Origin: Desulfobacter curvatus DSM 3379
GTDB lineage: Bacteria > Desulfobacterota > Desulfobacteria > Desulfobacterales > Desulfobacteraceae
DNA: 64,000 nt
Assembly (NCBI RefSeq): GCF_000373985.1
Contig: NZ_KB893101.1
Location: forward strand, 44,796-108,795
Direction of reading: 5' to 3'
Within the stretch, counting starts at the first letter, position 1. The number at the start of each line of letters is the position of its first letter. The translations under genes and the position numbers were made by a program. This document shows positions 35,586 through 46,900 of the stretch, in pieces. The notes beneath the pieces are model-generated. The model was not told the origin of the DNA. It made no database searches and was given only the letters and a program-made list of their open reading frames with translations.

Positions 35586-36206
35586 TTAACTCAGCCTCCC
35601 CTTGATGTTCTCGATACTGGATTTAACCAGCAGAAGGTTTTTAAACTTTAAAATGTCGTAAACATTGAGACCTTCAGTCTTAATTACCTTAACATCCGGA
35701 ATGTTTCGAGAAGACAGAGCGAGTTTCGCATCGTCGGCATCTGAAACAATGAGAAGATCATCAAGATTCAGTGCTGAAAGGACATTTACCAATGCCTTTG
35801 TTTTAATTTCTTCGAGTTCAATAGCGTCTACAACAAAAAGCTGACTGTCAGAAACCTTTGCACTTAAAGCCATTTTCAAGGCAAGTTTTCTTACCTTTTT
35901 AGGTACTTTTATCTCATAGGACCTGGGGCTGGGACCAAATATCACGCCACCACCTTTACGCAAAGGGGATTTTATGCTACCGGCCCGGGCATTACCGGTT
36001 CCTTTCTGCCTGAATAATTTCTTCGTAGAACCTGAAACCATACCCCGGGTCTTAGACGCAGCAGTCCCTACCCGTTTTGATACGAGTTGGGACCGAACGA
36101 CTTCGTGAAGAACACTTGTTTTAACCGGTATGCTGAAAATTTCGTCAGGTAGCTCGACTTCAGACACTTTAGCACCTGTACTGTTTAATACCTCTACAGC
36201 AGCCAT
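35586..36206 (-). CDS. rplD: 50S ribosomal protein L4
   Basis: L4 lines the exit tunnel opposite L22 and, in enterobacteria, represses the S10 operon. The 206-residue protein has the tunnel loop with [20 protein letters not shown] (20 residues), [16 protein letters not shown] and a C-terminal Rossmann-like part. It is separated from rplC by an unusual 144-nt gap with its own hairpin (separate entry); GAGGAAGAATA precedes the ATG. Confidence 0.97.
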   Translation of the reverse strand: MAAVEVLNSTGAKVSEVELPDEIFSIPVKTSVLHEVVRSQLVSKRVGTAASKTRGMVSGSTKKLFRQKGTGNARAGSIKSPLRKGGGVIFGPSPRSYEIKVPKKVRKLALKMALSAKVSDSQLFVVDAIELEEIKTKALVNVLSALNLDDLLIVSDADDAKLALSSRNIPDVKVIKTEGLNVYDILKFKNLLLVKSSIENIKGRLS

Positions 36207-36303
36207 TATTCTTCCTCTTCAATTTTGATCGACTATGCATCACTGCGAAATAATTGCAATACCCATAGCCGCTATTCGTCTATTTAATTTAGACTGATGC
36301 TTT

Positions 36304-36337
36304 GCCGCGTTTTTTAAAATCTATTTTTAAACACGGC
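36304..36337 (-). promoter_or_regulatory. hairpin in the rplC-rplD gap, possible internal leader
   Basis: On the minus strand GCCGTGTTT pairs with AAACGCGGC over nine positions (one G-U) around a 16-nt AT-rich loop. A smaller TCTA/TAGA hairpin follows. Other gaps in the S10-spc run are under 60 nt, so this 144-nt gap is exceptional. L4-mediated control or a processing site are possible; neither is shown. Confidence 0.4.
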
Positions 36338-36350
36338 ATCTAAAACTGTT

Positions 36351-36983
36351 TTATTTTTTTACATCAGCTTTGCGCACTTCGACAACGCCAGTCTTGCAAC
36401 CAGGCACCGCGCCTTTTACAAGAATAAGATTGTCTTCATGCTTAATATCTACAATCGTTAAATTTTTAACCGTAACTTTATCTACACCTTTATGACCCGG
36501 CAACCTTTTTCCCTTGATTACCTTTGCCGGCCAGGCTGAGTTACCGATTGAACCAGGTTTCCGATGGTTTCGGTTACCGTGGGTTTCCGGCCCCCTGGAA
36601 AAACCATGACGTTTGATGGTTCCCTGGAAACCACGACCCTTTGACGTGCCGGTCACAGTTACTTTATCACCAATTGAAAACATATCAACGCCGATGGTAG
36701 CACCGGGTTCAATTTCTTCAACGGAATTTTCTCTAAATTCTCTTAAAACGCGAAAGCCTTTATCCGATGCTTTTTTTAAATGTCCTGCAATGGGTTTGTT
36801 CAGGCGTTCAACCGACTTTTCATCAAACCCGAGCTGCAAAGCTGTATACCCGTCAGTCTCTTCCGTTTTTATCTGGGTTACAACACAGGGCCCAACCTGC
36901 AGCACTGTAACAGGAACGAGCTGTCCATCGGAGGCAAACACATTGGTCATCCCGATTTTTTTTCCTAACAATCCACTCATCAT
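36351..36983 (-). CDS. rplC: 50S ribosomal protein L3
   Basis: L3 is one of the first proteins to bind 23S rRNA, and its loop reaches the peptidyl transferase centre. The 210-residue protein begins MSGLLGKKIGMTNVFASDGQ after a duplicate Met and keeps GTSKGRGFQGTIKRHGFSRG and GNRNHRKPGSIGNSAWPAKV (each 20 residues). AGGAAC stands 9 nt before the first ATG. It lies between rpsJ and the long rplC-rplD gap. Confidence 0.97.
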   Translation of the reverse strand: MMSGLLGKKIGMTNVFASDGQLVPVTVLQVGPCVVTQIKTEETDGYTALQLGFDEKSVERLNKPIAGHLKKASDKGFRVLREFRENSVEEIEPGATIGVDMFSIGDKVTVTGTSKGRGFQGTIKRHGFSRGPETHGNRNHRKPGSIGNSAWPAKVIKGKRLPGHKGVDKVTVKNLTIVDIKHEDNLILVKGAVPGCKTGVVEVRKADVKK

Positions 36984-37007
36984 AACAAATATGTTCCTGT
37001 TAATGCA

Positions 37008-37316
37008 CTATAATTTAATTTCAACATCGACGCCGGGGGACAGGTCAAGCTTCATTAACGCGTCCACTGTCTGCTGTGTCGGCTCTAAAATATCCATCAT
37101 TCTTTTATGCGTTCTGATTTCAAACTGCTCACGGGACTTTTTATTCACGTGAGGGGAACGCAACACAGTAAACTTGTTGATACGGGTGGGTAAGGGAACC
37201 GGTCCCACAATCCTGGCACCGGTTTTCCTTGCCGTATCAACAATATCTACTGAAGACTGATCAAGCAGCTTATGGTCATAAGCTTTGAGCCTAATTCTAA
37301 TTTTAGTCTTCAACAT
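37008..37316 (-). CDS. rpsJ: 30S ribosomal protein S10 (NusE)
   Basis: S10 is a head protein and also acts as NusE in antitermination with NusB and as the bridge to NusG. The 102-residue protein keeps [20 protein letters not shown] (20 residues), [20 protein letters not shown] and THKRMMDI. It opens the S10 operon 23 nt after tuf. Confidence 0.98.
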   Translation of the reverse strand: MLKTKIRIRLKAYDHKLLDQSSVDIVDTARKTGARIVGPVPLPTRINKFTVLRSPHVNKKSREQFEIRTHKRMMDILEPTQQTVDALMKLDLSPGVDVEIKL

Positions 37317-37339
37317 TGTTTTTGTTCTTTCTTAATCTA

Positions 37340-38533
37340 CTATTCTATAATTTCGCCAACAACACCTGCACCAACTGTACGGCCGCCCTCACGAATAGCG
37401 AAACGAAGTTCTTTTTCCATGGCGATGGGGTTGATCAATTCGACGTTAATGGTAGCATTATCACCAGGCATAATCATCTCAACGCCTTCGTCCAGCGTCA
37501 GAACGCCTGTGATATCGGTAGTTCTGAAAAAGAACTGGGGTCTGTAGCCGGTAAAGAAAGGTGTATGACGGCCACCTTCTTCCTTACTCAGTGCGTACAT
37601 TTCTGCTTTGAACTTGGTATGCGGGGTAATGGTGCCAGGCTTACAAACTACCTGACCACGCTCAACCTGATCACGTTTTGTGCCGCGCAGCAACAATCCA
37701 ACATTGTCACCGGCCTGACCTTCGTCCAGAAGCTTTCTGAACATTTCAACACCAGTACATACCGTCTTTGCAGTATCTCTAATACCTACGATTTCAATTT
37801 CTTCGCCTGTCTTGATCACACCACGCTCGATACGACCGGTAACAACCGTACCACGACCGGAAATTGAGAATACGTCTTCAATGGGCATCAGGAATGGCTT
37901 AGCAGTGTCCCTTTCAGGCTCGGGAACATAGGAGTCAAGGGTATCAAGAAGTTCAAAAATAGGTTTAGCTTCTTCTGCGTCTACGTCATCACATTCCAAG
38001 GCCTTAAGCGCAGAGCCGCGAATAATCGGGGTTTCATCACCCGGGAATTCGTAGGTATCAAGAAGCTCCTGGAGCTCCATTTCAACCAGCTCAATCAACT
38101 CTTCATCATCAACCATATCACATTTATTCAGAAAAACAACGATCTTAGGCACACCAACCTGACGCGCAAGCAGAATATGCTCACGGGTCTGGGGCATGGG
38201 ACCGTCGTCGGCAGATACAACAAGAATCGCACCGTCCATCTGAGCAGCGCCAGTGATCATATTTTTGATATAGTCAGCATGGCCCGGGCAATCAACATGC
38301 GCGTAATGGCGCTTGTCGGTCTCGTATTCAACATGGGCGGTAGCGATGGTAATACCACGCTCTCTTTCTTCCGGAGCCTTATCAATTTCATCAAAGGGAA
38401 CATATTCTCCATGCCCCTTCAGGCCGGCAAGCTTAGTAATCGCCGCAGTCAGAGTGGTTTTCCCGTGATCGATATGCCCGATTGTCCCGATGTTTACATG
38501 CGGTTTGTTCCGCTCAAATTTCTCCTTAGCCAT
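37340..38533 (-). CDS. tuf: elongation factor Tu
   Basis: EF-Tu delivers aminoacyl-tRNA to the ribosome. The 397-residue protein has G1 [10 protein letters not shown], the switch region [15 protein letters not shown]3 DCPGHADY and G4 NKCD. The domains are GTPase (about 1-210) and two beta barrels. It comes directly after rpsG, with no fusA between, and it is the only tuf in the window. GAGGAATAC precedes the ATG. Confidence 0.98.
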   Translation of the reverse strand: MAKEKFERNKPHVNIGTIGHIDHGKTTLTAAITKLAGLKGHGEYVPFDEIDKAPEERERGITIATAHVEYETDKRHYAHVDCPGHADYIKNMITGAAQMDGAILVVSADDGPMPQTREHILLARQVGVPKIVVFLNKCDMVDDEELIELVEMELQELLDTYEFPGDETPIIRGSALKALECDDVDAEEAKPIFELLDTLDSYVPEPERDTAKPFLMPIEDVFSISGRGTVVTGRIERGVIKTGEEIEIVGIRDTAKTVCTGVEMFRKLLDEGQAGDNVGLLLRGTKRDQVERGQVVCKPGTITPHTKFKAEMYALSKEEGGRHTPFFTGYRPQFFFRTTDITGVLTLDEGVEMIMPGDNATINVELINPIAMEKELRFAIREGGRTVGAGVVGEIIE

Positions 38534-38580
38534 CTTCTGTATTCCTCCTGTGGAATGTTTACAAAGATATTTTTAAATCT

Positions 38581-39048
38581 CTACCACCTAAAATGCGCGA
38601 ATGCCTTGTTGGCTTCTGCCATTCTATGTGTATCTTCTCTTTTCTTAATTGCCCCGCCACGCTCGTTATAAGCGTCCATCAACTCAGCAGCAAGCTTATT
38701 CGCAAAGCCTTTTTCAGAACGGCTTCTGCTGAAATTAATAAGCCACCTGAAAGCCAGGGCCGTCTGGCGACCGGGTTTTATATCAGTGGGCACCTGATAG
38801 GTAGACCCGCCGATCCTTCTTGACTTCACTTCAACAGAAGGCCTGATATTATCAATCGCTTTTTTAAACACAGCCAGAGCAGGTTCGCCAATCTTATCTT
38901 CAGCAATCATCAACGCATTAGCCACAACTTTTCGGGCAGCATTCTTTTTGCCGTCTTTCATGACACAATTGACAAACTTGGCTGCAAGCTTCTCCTCTTG
39001 CGTGGCATCCTGCATGAAGCCTTCTTTAAATACTAATTTTTCTGCCAT
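38581..39048 (-). CDS. rpsG: 30S ribosomal protein S7
   Basis: S7 starts assembly of the small-subunit head. The 155-residue protein has KFVNCVMKDGKKNAARKVV, IDNIRPSVEVKSRRIGGSTY (20 residues) and a C-terminal KREDTHRMAEANKAFAHFRW (20 residues). It lies between rpsL and tuf. Confidence 0.98.
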   Translation of the reverse strand: MAEKLVFKEGFMQDATQEEKLAAKFVNCVMKDGKKNAARKVVANALMIAEDKIGEPALAVFKKAIDNIRPSVEVKSRRIGGSTYQVPTDIKPGRQTALAFRWLINFSRSRSEKGFANKLAAELMDAYNERGGAIKKREDTHRMAEANKAFAHFRW

Positions 39049-39107
39049 CTTAAAAAGTCCACCAAATTTATATTTTATTAATATGAATGCTTAAAAACCC
39101 ATTGTGA

Positions 39108-39479
39108 CTACTTGGGACGTTTGGCACCATATTTTGAACGCCCTTGGCGTCGATCGTCCACACCGAGTGTATCAAGGGCACCCCTGACAATATGATAGCG
39201 CACACCAGGAAGGTCTTTTACCCTTCCGCCCCTGACCAGGACGACAGAGTGCTCCTGGAGATTATGCCCCATGCCCGGGATATAAGCCGCAACCTCCATA
39301 CCGGTTGTCAAACGAACCCTTGCAACCTTCCTTAAGGCCGAGTTCGGTTTTTTAGGAGTAGAAGTATACACCCTGGTGCAAACCCCGCGTTTCTGAGGCC
39401 CGCCTTTCAATGCCGGCGTACTAACCTTTTTTTCAGCTCTCTTCCTACCTTTTCGTACCAATTGATTTATGGTCGGCAT
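39108..39479 (-). CDS. rpsL: 30S ribosomal protein S12
   Basis: S12 is part of the decoding centre. The 123-residue protein starts [18 protein letters not shown] and has [17 protein letters not shown] with the streptomycin-sensitive Lys, the [20 protein letters not shown] segment (20 residues) and [10 protein letters not shown]. It is the first gene after a strong promoter-like sequence 58 nt upstream. Confidence 0.98.
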   Translation of the reverse strand: MPTINQLVRKGRKRAEKKVSTPALKGGPQKRGVCTRVYTSTPKKPNSALRKVARVRLTTGMEVAAYIPGMGHNLQEHSVVLVRGGRVKDLPGVRYHIVRGALDTLGVDDRRQGRSKYGAKRPK

Positions 39480-39536
39480 AACTCCACACGCTCCTTCATC
39501 AAACTTAATAAGTCGCCATACACGACAAAATATTTA

Positions 39537-39565
39537 ATTCTACTTATACTTTTCCAAAATGTCAA
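39537..39565 (-). promoter_or_regulatory. strong sigma-70-type promoter before rpsL
   Basis: On the minus strand TTGACA (39560-39565) and TAGAAT (39537-39542) are separated by exactly 17 nt. It lies in the rpoC-rpsL gap and could drive the whole rpsL-to-rplQ run independently of rpoBC read-through. No terminator is seen between rpoC and this promoter. Confidence 0.75.
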
Positions 39566-39581
39566 CAATATTTTATTTTTT

Positions 39582-42500
39582 CTATACCTCAGCGAATTCA
39601 CCGTACCCGACTTCTATATTACGATATCCCGGGAAACCTGTGCCTGCAGGGATAAGTCTGCCCATGACGACGTTCTCTTTCAATCCCTTAAGGCTATCAT
39701 ATTTACCCTCAATGGCTGCAAGGGTCAGCACCTTGGTGGTCTCCTGAAATGACGCCGCAGACAAAAAGCTGTCTGTGGACAAAGAGGCCTTGGTAATACC
39801 AAGAATAAGGGGCTCGCCCTTGGCCGGTTCACCGCCCTCCATGGCAACCTTGCGGTTGGTTTCTTCAAAAAGGATACGATCAACCTGTTCATCGGGGATA
39901 AAATTGGTATCTCCGGTAGAAATCACTTTAACCCGGCGCATCATCTGACGGATAACAACTTCAATATGCTTGTCATTGATTCGTACACCCTGAAGCCTGT
40001 ATACTTCCTGCACCTCGTCAACCAGGTATTTGGCCAGTGCGACTTCACCCTTGATATTCATTATATCCTGAGGATTGGCAGAACCTGCGATCAGCGGATC
40101 ACCCGATTTTACATAGTCACCGTCATATACGGACACATGTTGACCCTTGGGAATGGCGTACTCTTTTGCCTCTCCGACATCGCCCGGCTTAATCGTGACT
40201 TTCTGGCGGCCTTTAGTCCCCTTTGACACTGTGACATAGCCGTCAATTTCAGTCAGCACAGCCGGATCCTTCGGTTTCCTGACCTCAAAAAGCTCAGCAA
40301 CCCTAGGCAAACCACCTGTAATATCTTTGGTCTTTGTAGTGGCACGCGGCAACTTGGCAATAACATCACCTGCCATGATGTTGTCATCCTCTTCAACAGT
40401 GAGAATTGCATTTACCGGCAGGTAATATCTGGCAGGGGTTTTAGAGTTGGGCAGCTTAACAGCCTTACCTTCTTTATCCTTAACCGTAATCCTGGGCCGA
40501 ACCTCAACATCCTTGCTTTCAATTATCGTCCTTGATACCTTGCCGGTAACCGGGTCAATCTGTTCTTGAACCGTATTACCCACAATAATATCGGCAAATC
40601 TTATCCGACCGGATACTTCGGTGATGATCGGTGTGGTAAAGGGGTCCCAGGAGGCTATAATATCACCCGGCTCGATCTGCTGACCATTCTTGGCATGGAG
40701 GGTAGCACCATAAATGACGCTATCCTTGGCACGCTCACGCCCCTCCTCCCCGACAATGGTCACACCGCCACCTTTACGGTTCATGACAATGACGTCACCC
40801 TGGGCTGAAGTTACGGTCTGAATATCGTCGTTAAACTTTAAAATCCCACCGACACGGGCTTTGACTTCTGCGACCTCTACCTTTCTGGATGCTGTGCCTC
40901 CAATGTGAAAAGTACGCATTGTTAACTGGGTACCCGGCTCACCAATGGACTGGGCCGCCACAATACCAATGGCCTGGCCGATTTCTACGGTAACACCATG
41001 GGCTAGGTCTCGGCCGTAGCACCTTGAGCAGACACCGTGTTTTGAGTTGCATGTCAATACGGATCTGATTTTTACCCGTTGAACGCCCGCAGCTTCGATT
41101 TTAGCCACATGTGCTTCATTAAGTTCGGTATCAGATGCCACAATGAATTCATCGGAATAGGGATCACGGATATCTTCCTGGGTAACACGCCCAAGAATTC
41201 TCTCCCCAAGGGTCTGAATAATTTCACCGCCCTCATACAATGCCTCAACCTCAATGCCGTTGATCGTACCACAATCAGGCTCCACGATGGTACAGTCCTG
41301 ACCGACATCAGCCAGACGACGGGTAAGGTATCCGGAATTGGCTGTTTTCAGCGCAGTATCGGCCAGCCCCTTACGGGCACCATGGGTGGAGATAAAGTAC
41401 TGAAGTACTGACAGCCCCTCACGGAAACATGCAGTGATGGGATTTTCAATAATCTCACCGGAAGGTTTAGCCATCAAACCACGCATGCCAGCCAACTGGC
41501 GCATCTGATCCTTGGAACCACGGGCACCGGAATCCGCCATAACATAAACGGCATTAAGTTCCTCTGAATTATCTGCGCCCTCTTTTTGGGGCGGATTCTT
41601 CATAACCTCCATCATGGCGTTGGCAATATCATCTGTGGCCTGGGCCCAGATATCAACCACCTTATTGTATTTCTCACCCTGGGTAATCAGGCCTTCGGAA
41701 TACTGGTTTTTGATATCTTCGATATTTTTTTCTGCCTTACCGATGAGATCCCATTTATTTGCCGGAATAATCATGTCATCAATGCAGATGGATAGGCCGC
41801 CAAGTGTTGAGTTCTTATATCCGATGTCCTTAAGGCGATCGGAAAGAATAACGGTTTCCTTTAAACCGATATTTCTGTAGGCATAGTCAATGAGCTTTAC
41901 AATGGATTTTTTATCCATCAGCTTATTCACCAGACTAAACGGCAGCGTAGAGGTTCTTTCATCCACTTTGAAAATGGTATACTTATCGCCCACCATCCGG
42001 ACATCTGTGAACTGACCTTGTTTCAGTCCATAAAGCTGCTCCACCACCACGTCGGAGACCTGAAAAATATTTTTAAATTCCTTACGGGTTAAAACCCCAG
42101 TTGTGCCCCGGGTCTTTTTAATTTCCTCATCTGCGTATTTATCAAGGACAACATCAAAATCCTCACCGGCCTTTAGTTCATCAAGTGCAGCTTCGGCATC
42201 CTCCAGACTTTCGGTCCGAATACGGCTCATGTTTAGCAGCACATCGCCGGGAATGGTTTCCCACAGGAGAATCCGGCCGGTCGTGGTTTCATAAATCACA
42301 TCGTCAATGCGGACCTTGATTTTGGCGTGAATATCCAACTCCCCGGCATCAAAGGCGAAGCGAACCTCATCTATACTCGAAAAGGTGGCACCCTCTCCCT
42401 GCTGACCAGACATTGCACGGGTCATATAATAGATACCCAATACAATATCCTGGGTGGGAACAATAATGGGTTGGCCGTTTGCCGGGGACAAAATATTATT

Positions 42501-43964
42501 GGTGGACAGCATCATAACCCTGGCTTCGAGCTGGGATTCCAGGGACAGCGGTACATGAACTGCCATCTGGTCACCATCAAAATCCGCGTTAAACGCCGGG
42601 CACACCAAGGGATGAAGTTGAATGGCCTTGCCTTCAATCAATACCGGCTCAAATGCCTGAAATCCGAGACGATGCAAGGTGGGCGCACGGTTCAGCATAA
42701 CGGGATATTCCTTGACCACGGCTTCAAGGGCATCCCAAACTTCGGTCTCCTCACGCTCAACCATTTTCTTCGCACTTTTAACCGTAGAGACCAGGCTTTT
42801 TTGCTCAAGGTAATTGTAAATAAACGGTTTGAACAGCTCCAGAGCCATTTTCTTGGGAATGCCGCACTGGTGCAGCCGAAGCTCAGACCCCACGGTAATA
42901 ACGGTACGGCCGGAATAATCCACACGTTTACCTAAAAGGTTTTGGCGGAAACGACCTTGTTTGCCTTTAAGCGTATCAGACAAGGATTTCAACGGACGTT
43001 TGTTGGTACCTGTGACCACCCGGCCATGGCGACCATTGTCAAAAAGCACATCCACAGCTTCCTGAAGCATCCGCTTCTCGTTTCGGACAATAATATCAGG
43101 TGCATTGAGATCAACCAAGCGTTTAAGACGGTTATTGCGGTTAAGCACCCTGCGATACAGATCATTGAGATCCGAGGTCGCAAACCGGCCGCCTTCAAGG
43201 GGAACAAGGGGACGCAGATCCGGAGGCAAAATGGGGCAGGCCGTCAAGATCATCCGAGAAGGCTCTATACCCGAGGTCAAAAAGGCGTCAATGACCTTCA
43301 TGCGCTTGGACATTTTCTGTTGCTTGGCCATGGATTTGGTCAGGCCGATCTCTTCGGTAAGCTCATCATGAACTGCTTGAAGATCAATCTCATTGAGCAG
43401 GGTTAAAATGGCCTCTGCACCGAGTCCTGCGACAAAGCCTTCCTCACCGAATGTCTCTATGGCCTCGTAATACTGGTCATCGGAGAGCAACTGCATTTTT
43501 TTCAACCCCGTGTCTTTAGGGTCGATAACAATATATGAGTCAAAGTAAAGAACCTTTTCCAGATTCTTCAACGTCATATCCAGGACATTACCGATCTTGG
43601 AAGGCAGGCTTTTCAAAAACCAGATGTGGGAGACAGGGGCAGCAAGTTCAATATGCGCCATACGCTCGCGTCTGACTTTGGACTGAATAACCTCAACCCC
43701 GCATTTTTCACAAACCACCCCGCGGTGCTTCATGCGTTTATATTTACCGCAATTACACTCGTAATCTTTGGTCGGTCCAAATACCTTGGCACAGAAAAGT
43801 CCGTCACGTTCGGGCTTAAAGGTTCTATAGTTAATGGTCTCGGGTTTTTTTATTTCACCGTAGGACCATTCCCGAATCTGGTCCGATGATGCAAGGCTGA
43901 TCTGAACGCCCTGGTAACTTTGGGGATCCTTGGGTTTTGCGAAGAAATCATATATATTGTCCAA
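39582..43964 (-). CDS. rpoC: RNA polymerase beta' subunit with a parvulin-like insertion
   Basis: The catalytic subunit has 1460 residues, against 1407 in E. coli. Zinc site 1 is [19 protein letters not shown] (about 69-88), the active-site loop is NADFDGDQM, and the second zinc site is [11 protein letters not shown]. The trigger-loop region ([21 protein letters not shown], quoted as [16 protein letters not shown]) is followed by an SI3-like insertion as in other proteobacteria. The extra length comes mainly from residues about 575-673, placed between LLWETIPGD and LPFSLVNK, where most beta' chains have only a few residues. That segment resembles a PpiC-type domain (separate entry). The gene follows rpoB by 10 nt. 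Confidence 0.97.
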   Translation of the reverse strand: MDNIYDFFAKPKDPQSYQGVQISLASSDQIREWSYGEIKKPETINYRTFKPERDGLFCAKVFGPTKDYECNCGKYKRMKHRGVVCEKCGVEVIQSKVRRERMAHIELAAPVSHIWFLKSLPSKIGNVLDMTLKNLEKVLYFDSYIVIDPKDTGLKKMQLLSDDQYYEAIETFGEEGFVAGLGAEAILTLLNEIDLQAVHDELTEEIGLTKSMAKQQKMSKRMKVIDAFLTSGIEPSRMILTACPILPPDLRPLVPLEGGRFATSDLNDLYRRVLNRNNRLKRLVDLNAPDIIVRNEKRMLQEAVDVLFDNGRHGRVVTGTNKRPLKSLSDTLKGKQGRFRQNLLGKRVDYSGRTVITVGSELRLHQCGIPKKMALELFKPFIYNYLEQKSLVSTVKSAKKMVEREETEVWDALEAVVKEYPVMLNRAPTLHRLGFQAFEPVLIEGKAIQLHPLVCPAFNADFDGDQMAVHVPLSLESQLEARVMMLSTNNILSPANGQPIIVPTQDIVLGIYYMTRAMSGQQGEGATFSSIDEVRFAFDAGELDIHAKIKVRIDDVIYETTTGRILLWETIPGDVLLNMSRIRTESLEDAEAALDELKAGEDFDVVLDKYADEEIKKTRGTTGVLTRKEFKNIFQVSDVVVEQLYGLKQGQFTDVRMVGDKYTIFKVDERTSTLPFSLVNKLMDKKSIVKLIDYAYRNIGLKETVILSDRLKDIGYKNSTLGGLSICIDDMIIPANKWDLIGKAEKNIEDIKNQYSEGLITQGEKYNKVVDIWAQATDDIANAMMEVMKNPPQKEGADNSEELNAVYVMADSGARGSKDQMRQLAGMRGLMAKPSGEIIENPITACFREGLSVLQYFISTHGARKGLADTALKTANSGYLTRRLADVGQDCTIVEPDCGTINGIEVEALYEGGEIIQTLGERILGRVTQEDIRDPYSDEFIVASDTELNEAHVAKIEAAGVQRVKIRSVLTCNSKHGVCSRCYGRDLAHGVTVEIGQAIGIVAAQSIGEPGTQLTMRTFHIGGTASRKVEVAEVKARVGGILKFNDDIQTVTSAQGDVIVMNRKGGGVTIVGEEGRERAKDSVIYGATLHAKNGQQIEPGDIIASWDPFTTPIITEVSGRIRFADIIVGNTVQEQIDPVTGKVSRTIIESKDVEVRPRITVKDKEGKAVKLPNSKTPARYYLPVNAILTVEEDDNIMAGDVIAKLPRATTKTKDITGGLPRVAELFEVRKPKDPAVLTEIDGYVTVSKGTKGRQKVTIKPGDVGEAKEYAIPKGQHVSVYDGDYVKSGDPLIAGSANPQDIMNIKGEVALAKYLVDEVQEVYRLQGVRINDKHIEVVIRQMMRRVKVISTGDTNFIPDEQVDRILFEETNRKVAMEGGEPAKGEPLILGITKASLSTDSFLSAASFQETTKVLTLAAIEGKYDSLKGLKENVVMGRLIPAGTGFPGYRNIEVGYGEFAEV
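41946..42242 (-). other. parvulin-like (PpiC-type) domain inserted in RpoC
   Basis: These bases encode residues about 575-673 of RpoC. The order of features follows the rotamase family: [20 protein letters not shown] (helix with the common aLkaGedF pattern), [20 protein letters not shown] (the ySdDpskkrGGdlGwftrge region), [14 protein letters not shown] (the afaLkpGqvsepv region) and [11 protein letters not shown] (the fGyHIikveer strand). The two histidines usual in parvulin active sites (asHIL and GyHI) are replaced (MSRI and KYTI). It may therefore bind rather than isomerise prolines. Confidence 0.7.
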
Positions 43965-43974
43965 TGTCTTCTCC

Positions 43975-46900
43975 TTATTTGCTGCCTTCTATAAGATTCA
44001 TATCCAGCCCCAGAGCATTGAGCTCTTTTATCAGAACCCTGAAAGATTCAGGCATTCCAGGTTCCAGGACATTCTGGCCTTTAACAATTTTTTCATACAT
44101 ACGGGTCCGGCCGGTCATGTCATCGGATTTCACCGTAAGAAATTCCTGTAGTGCATGGGCAGCACCGTAGGCCTCCATGGCCCAGACCTCCATCTCCCCA
44201 AGACGCTGACCGCCGAACTGGGCCTTACCGCCAAGGGGCTGCTGGGTAACAAGGGAGTACGGCCCGATGGACCGCGCATGCAACTTGTCATCCACCAGAT
44301 GGTGAAGCTTAAGCATATACATGGTGCCCACAGTAACCGGTTTATCAAAGGGCCTGCCGGTACGCCCGTCATAGAGGATGGACTGGCCCGAGGGGTCACT
44401 TCCGGACATGCTGATCAATTCCTTGATCTCTTCCTCTGTAGCACCGTCAAATACCGGTGTTGCGGTATGCACCCCGTTTTTGTAAAGGGAGACGAACTCC
44501 ATGAATTGCTCATCATCCATGGCATCAATGTCCCGGACAATGGCATCGTCCACCAGCCCTTCCTTTTGTTTACGGGTCAAGGAGAATATCTGTTTGGCCT
44601 TGTCCCGAAGTTCGCCCAGCCGTTTTTCCTCAAGCATATCTTCAATCTGCTGGCCCAGGGCATAGGCAGCCCGGCCTAAATGAATTTCAAGAATCTGCCC
44701 AACATTCATACGTGAAGGTACACCCAAGGGGTTAAGCACCATGTCAACAGGCCGACCGTCTGCAAAATAAGGCAGATCCTCAACCCGAAGAATCCTTGAA
44801 ACAACACCCTTGTTCCCATGGCGGCCAGCCATTTTATCGCCCACGGAAAGCACCCGCAACATAGCAACAGAAATTTTAATAAGCTTGAGAACCCCCGGAG
44901 GAAGGTCATCCCCCTTTTCAAACCTGGAGACCTGGCGGTTGAAATGCTCCCGGGCCTTTTTTATCTGCCCCTGGGCCTGTTCAAGGATAACCTGAACCTT
45001 TTCGGTCAATACGGCATCCTCAACTGTAACATTTACCAGTACGGACACCGGTATTTTTTCAAAAATACCGGGAACCACTTTGGTTCCGGCCTTGACCAGA
45101 ACCTTTCCGTTCCGTTCCAGATCATTGAACAGTGCGTGGCCGTCAAGTACGGATTCAACTTTTTCCCTGCCGACATCGGAAATAATTTTTATCTCATCAT
45201 CACGGTCTTTTTCAAAACGCTCAATCTCTTCATCTTCGATCTGCCTTGTTCTATCATCCTTAGGCAGACCGCGACGTGAAAAGACCTTAGCGTCAATCAC
45301 CTTCCCATGAACACCCGGAGGCACACAAAGAGACGTATCTTTGACATCACCGGCTTTTTCACCGAAGATGGCACGCAGCAGCTTTTCTTCAGGAGAGAGC
45401 TGGGTTTCGCCCTTAGGTGTAATTTTACCCACCAGAATATCACCGGGTTTGACCTCAGCACCCAGCCGGATAATGCCGCTGTCATCCAGATTCTTCAAGG
45501 CATCTTCACCCACATTGGGAATGTCCCTGGTGATCTCTTCCTTTCCAAGCTTGGTGTCCCTGGCCAGGACCTCAAACTCCTCAACATGAACAGAGGTATA
45601 CACTCCATCCTTAACCAGGCGCTCGGAGACCAGTATGGAATCCTCATAGTTGTACCCATCCCAAGGCATGAAGGCTACAGTCACGTTTTTACCAAGGGCA
45701 AGTTCCCCCAGTTCCGTGGACGGACCATCCGCAATGACCTGCCCTTTTTTAACCCGCTCGCCTTTTTTCATAATGGGTCTATGGTTAAAGCAGGTATTCT
45801 GGTTGGATCGGACAAACTTAGTACAATTATAAATGGATACGGCCTTATTAAACTTTGGATCATCACTGTCGTCATTTTTGACAACAATACGTTTTGAATC
45901 CACATCAACCACAACCCCGTCGCACTCAGCAACAATGGTAACCCCGGAATCCCTAGCGACAACGGCTTCCATCCCAGTACCCACCAAAGGCGCCTCACTG
46001 CGAATCAACGGCACGGCCTGGCGCTGCATGTTGGAGCCCATGAGTGCCCTGTTGGCGTCATCGTTTTCGAGAAAAGGGATCAGTGATGCGGATACGGATA
46101 CCAACTGATTTGGCGACACGTCCATAAACTTTATTTCTTCAGGGGCCACCATCTCAAATTCCCCTGCAACCCGTGCAGATACGGTAGAATTGACAAAATT
46201 TCCGTCAGCATCTAGAACGGCATTGGCCTGGGCAATGGGGTGTTCCTTTTCTTCAAATGCACTTAAATGCTGAATTGTTTTGCTGGCATTTCCTTCGTTT
46301 ACTATTCTGAAGGGGGTTTCAATAAACCCAAAATCATTTACCCGTGCATAGGTGCATAGAGAAACAATCAAACCGATGTTAGGCCCTTCAGGGGTCTCAA
46401 TAGGGCAGATACGGCCATAATGAGAGGGATGAACGTCACGCACTTCAAAACCTGCACGCTCCCGGGTCAACCCGCCAGGTCCCAAAGCAGAAAGACGCCG
46501 CTTATGGGTGGTTTCCGATAAAGGATTGGTCTGGTCCATGAACTGGGACAACTGTGACGTACCGAAAAATTCACGTACAACCGCAGACACGGGCTTGGGA
46601 TTGATAAGATCGTGGGGCATCATGGCATCCACTTCCTGCATGCTCATCTTTTCCTTGATCGCCCGCTCCATGCGGACAAGACCGATGCGGTAGTGGTTTT
46701 CCAACAGTTCCCCCACCGCTCTGACCCGCCGGTTTCCCAGGTGGTCGATATCGTCCACCTGACCCTGGGTGTCTTTGAGTTCAATCAAGGTGGCTGCGGT
46801 AAGCAGAACATCCTCTTTTCTCAGGGTTTTCACATCAATTTTAGTATTTACCCCAAGGCGATGGTTCATTTTAAGACGGCCCACCTTGGACAAGTCGTAA

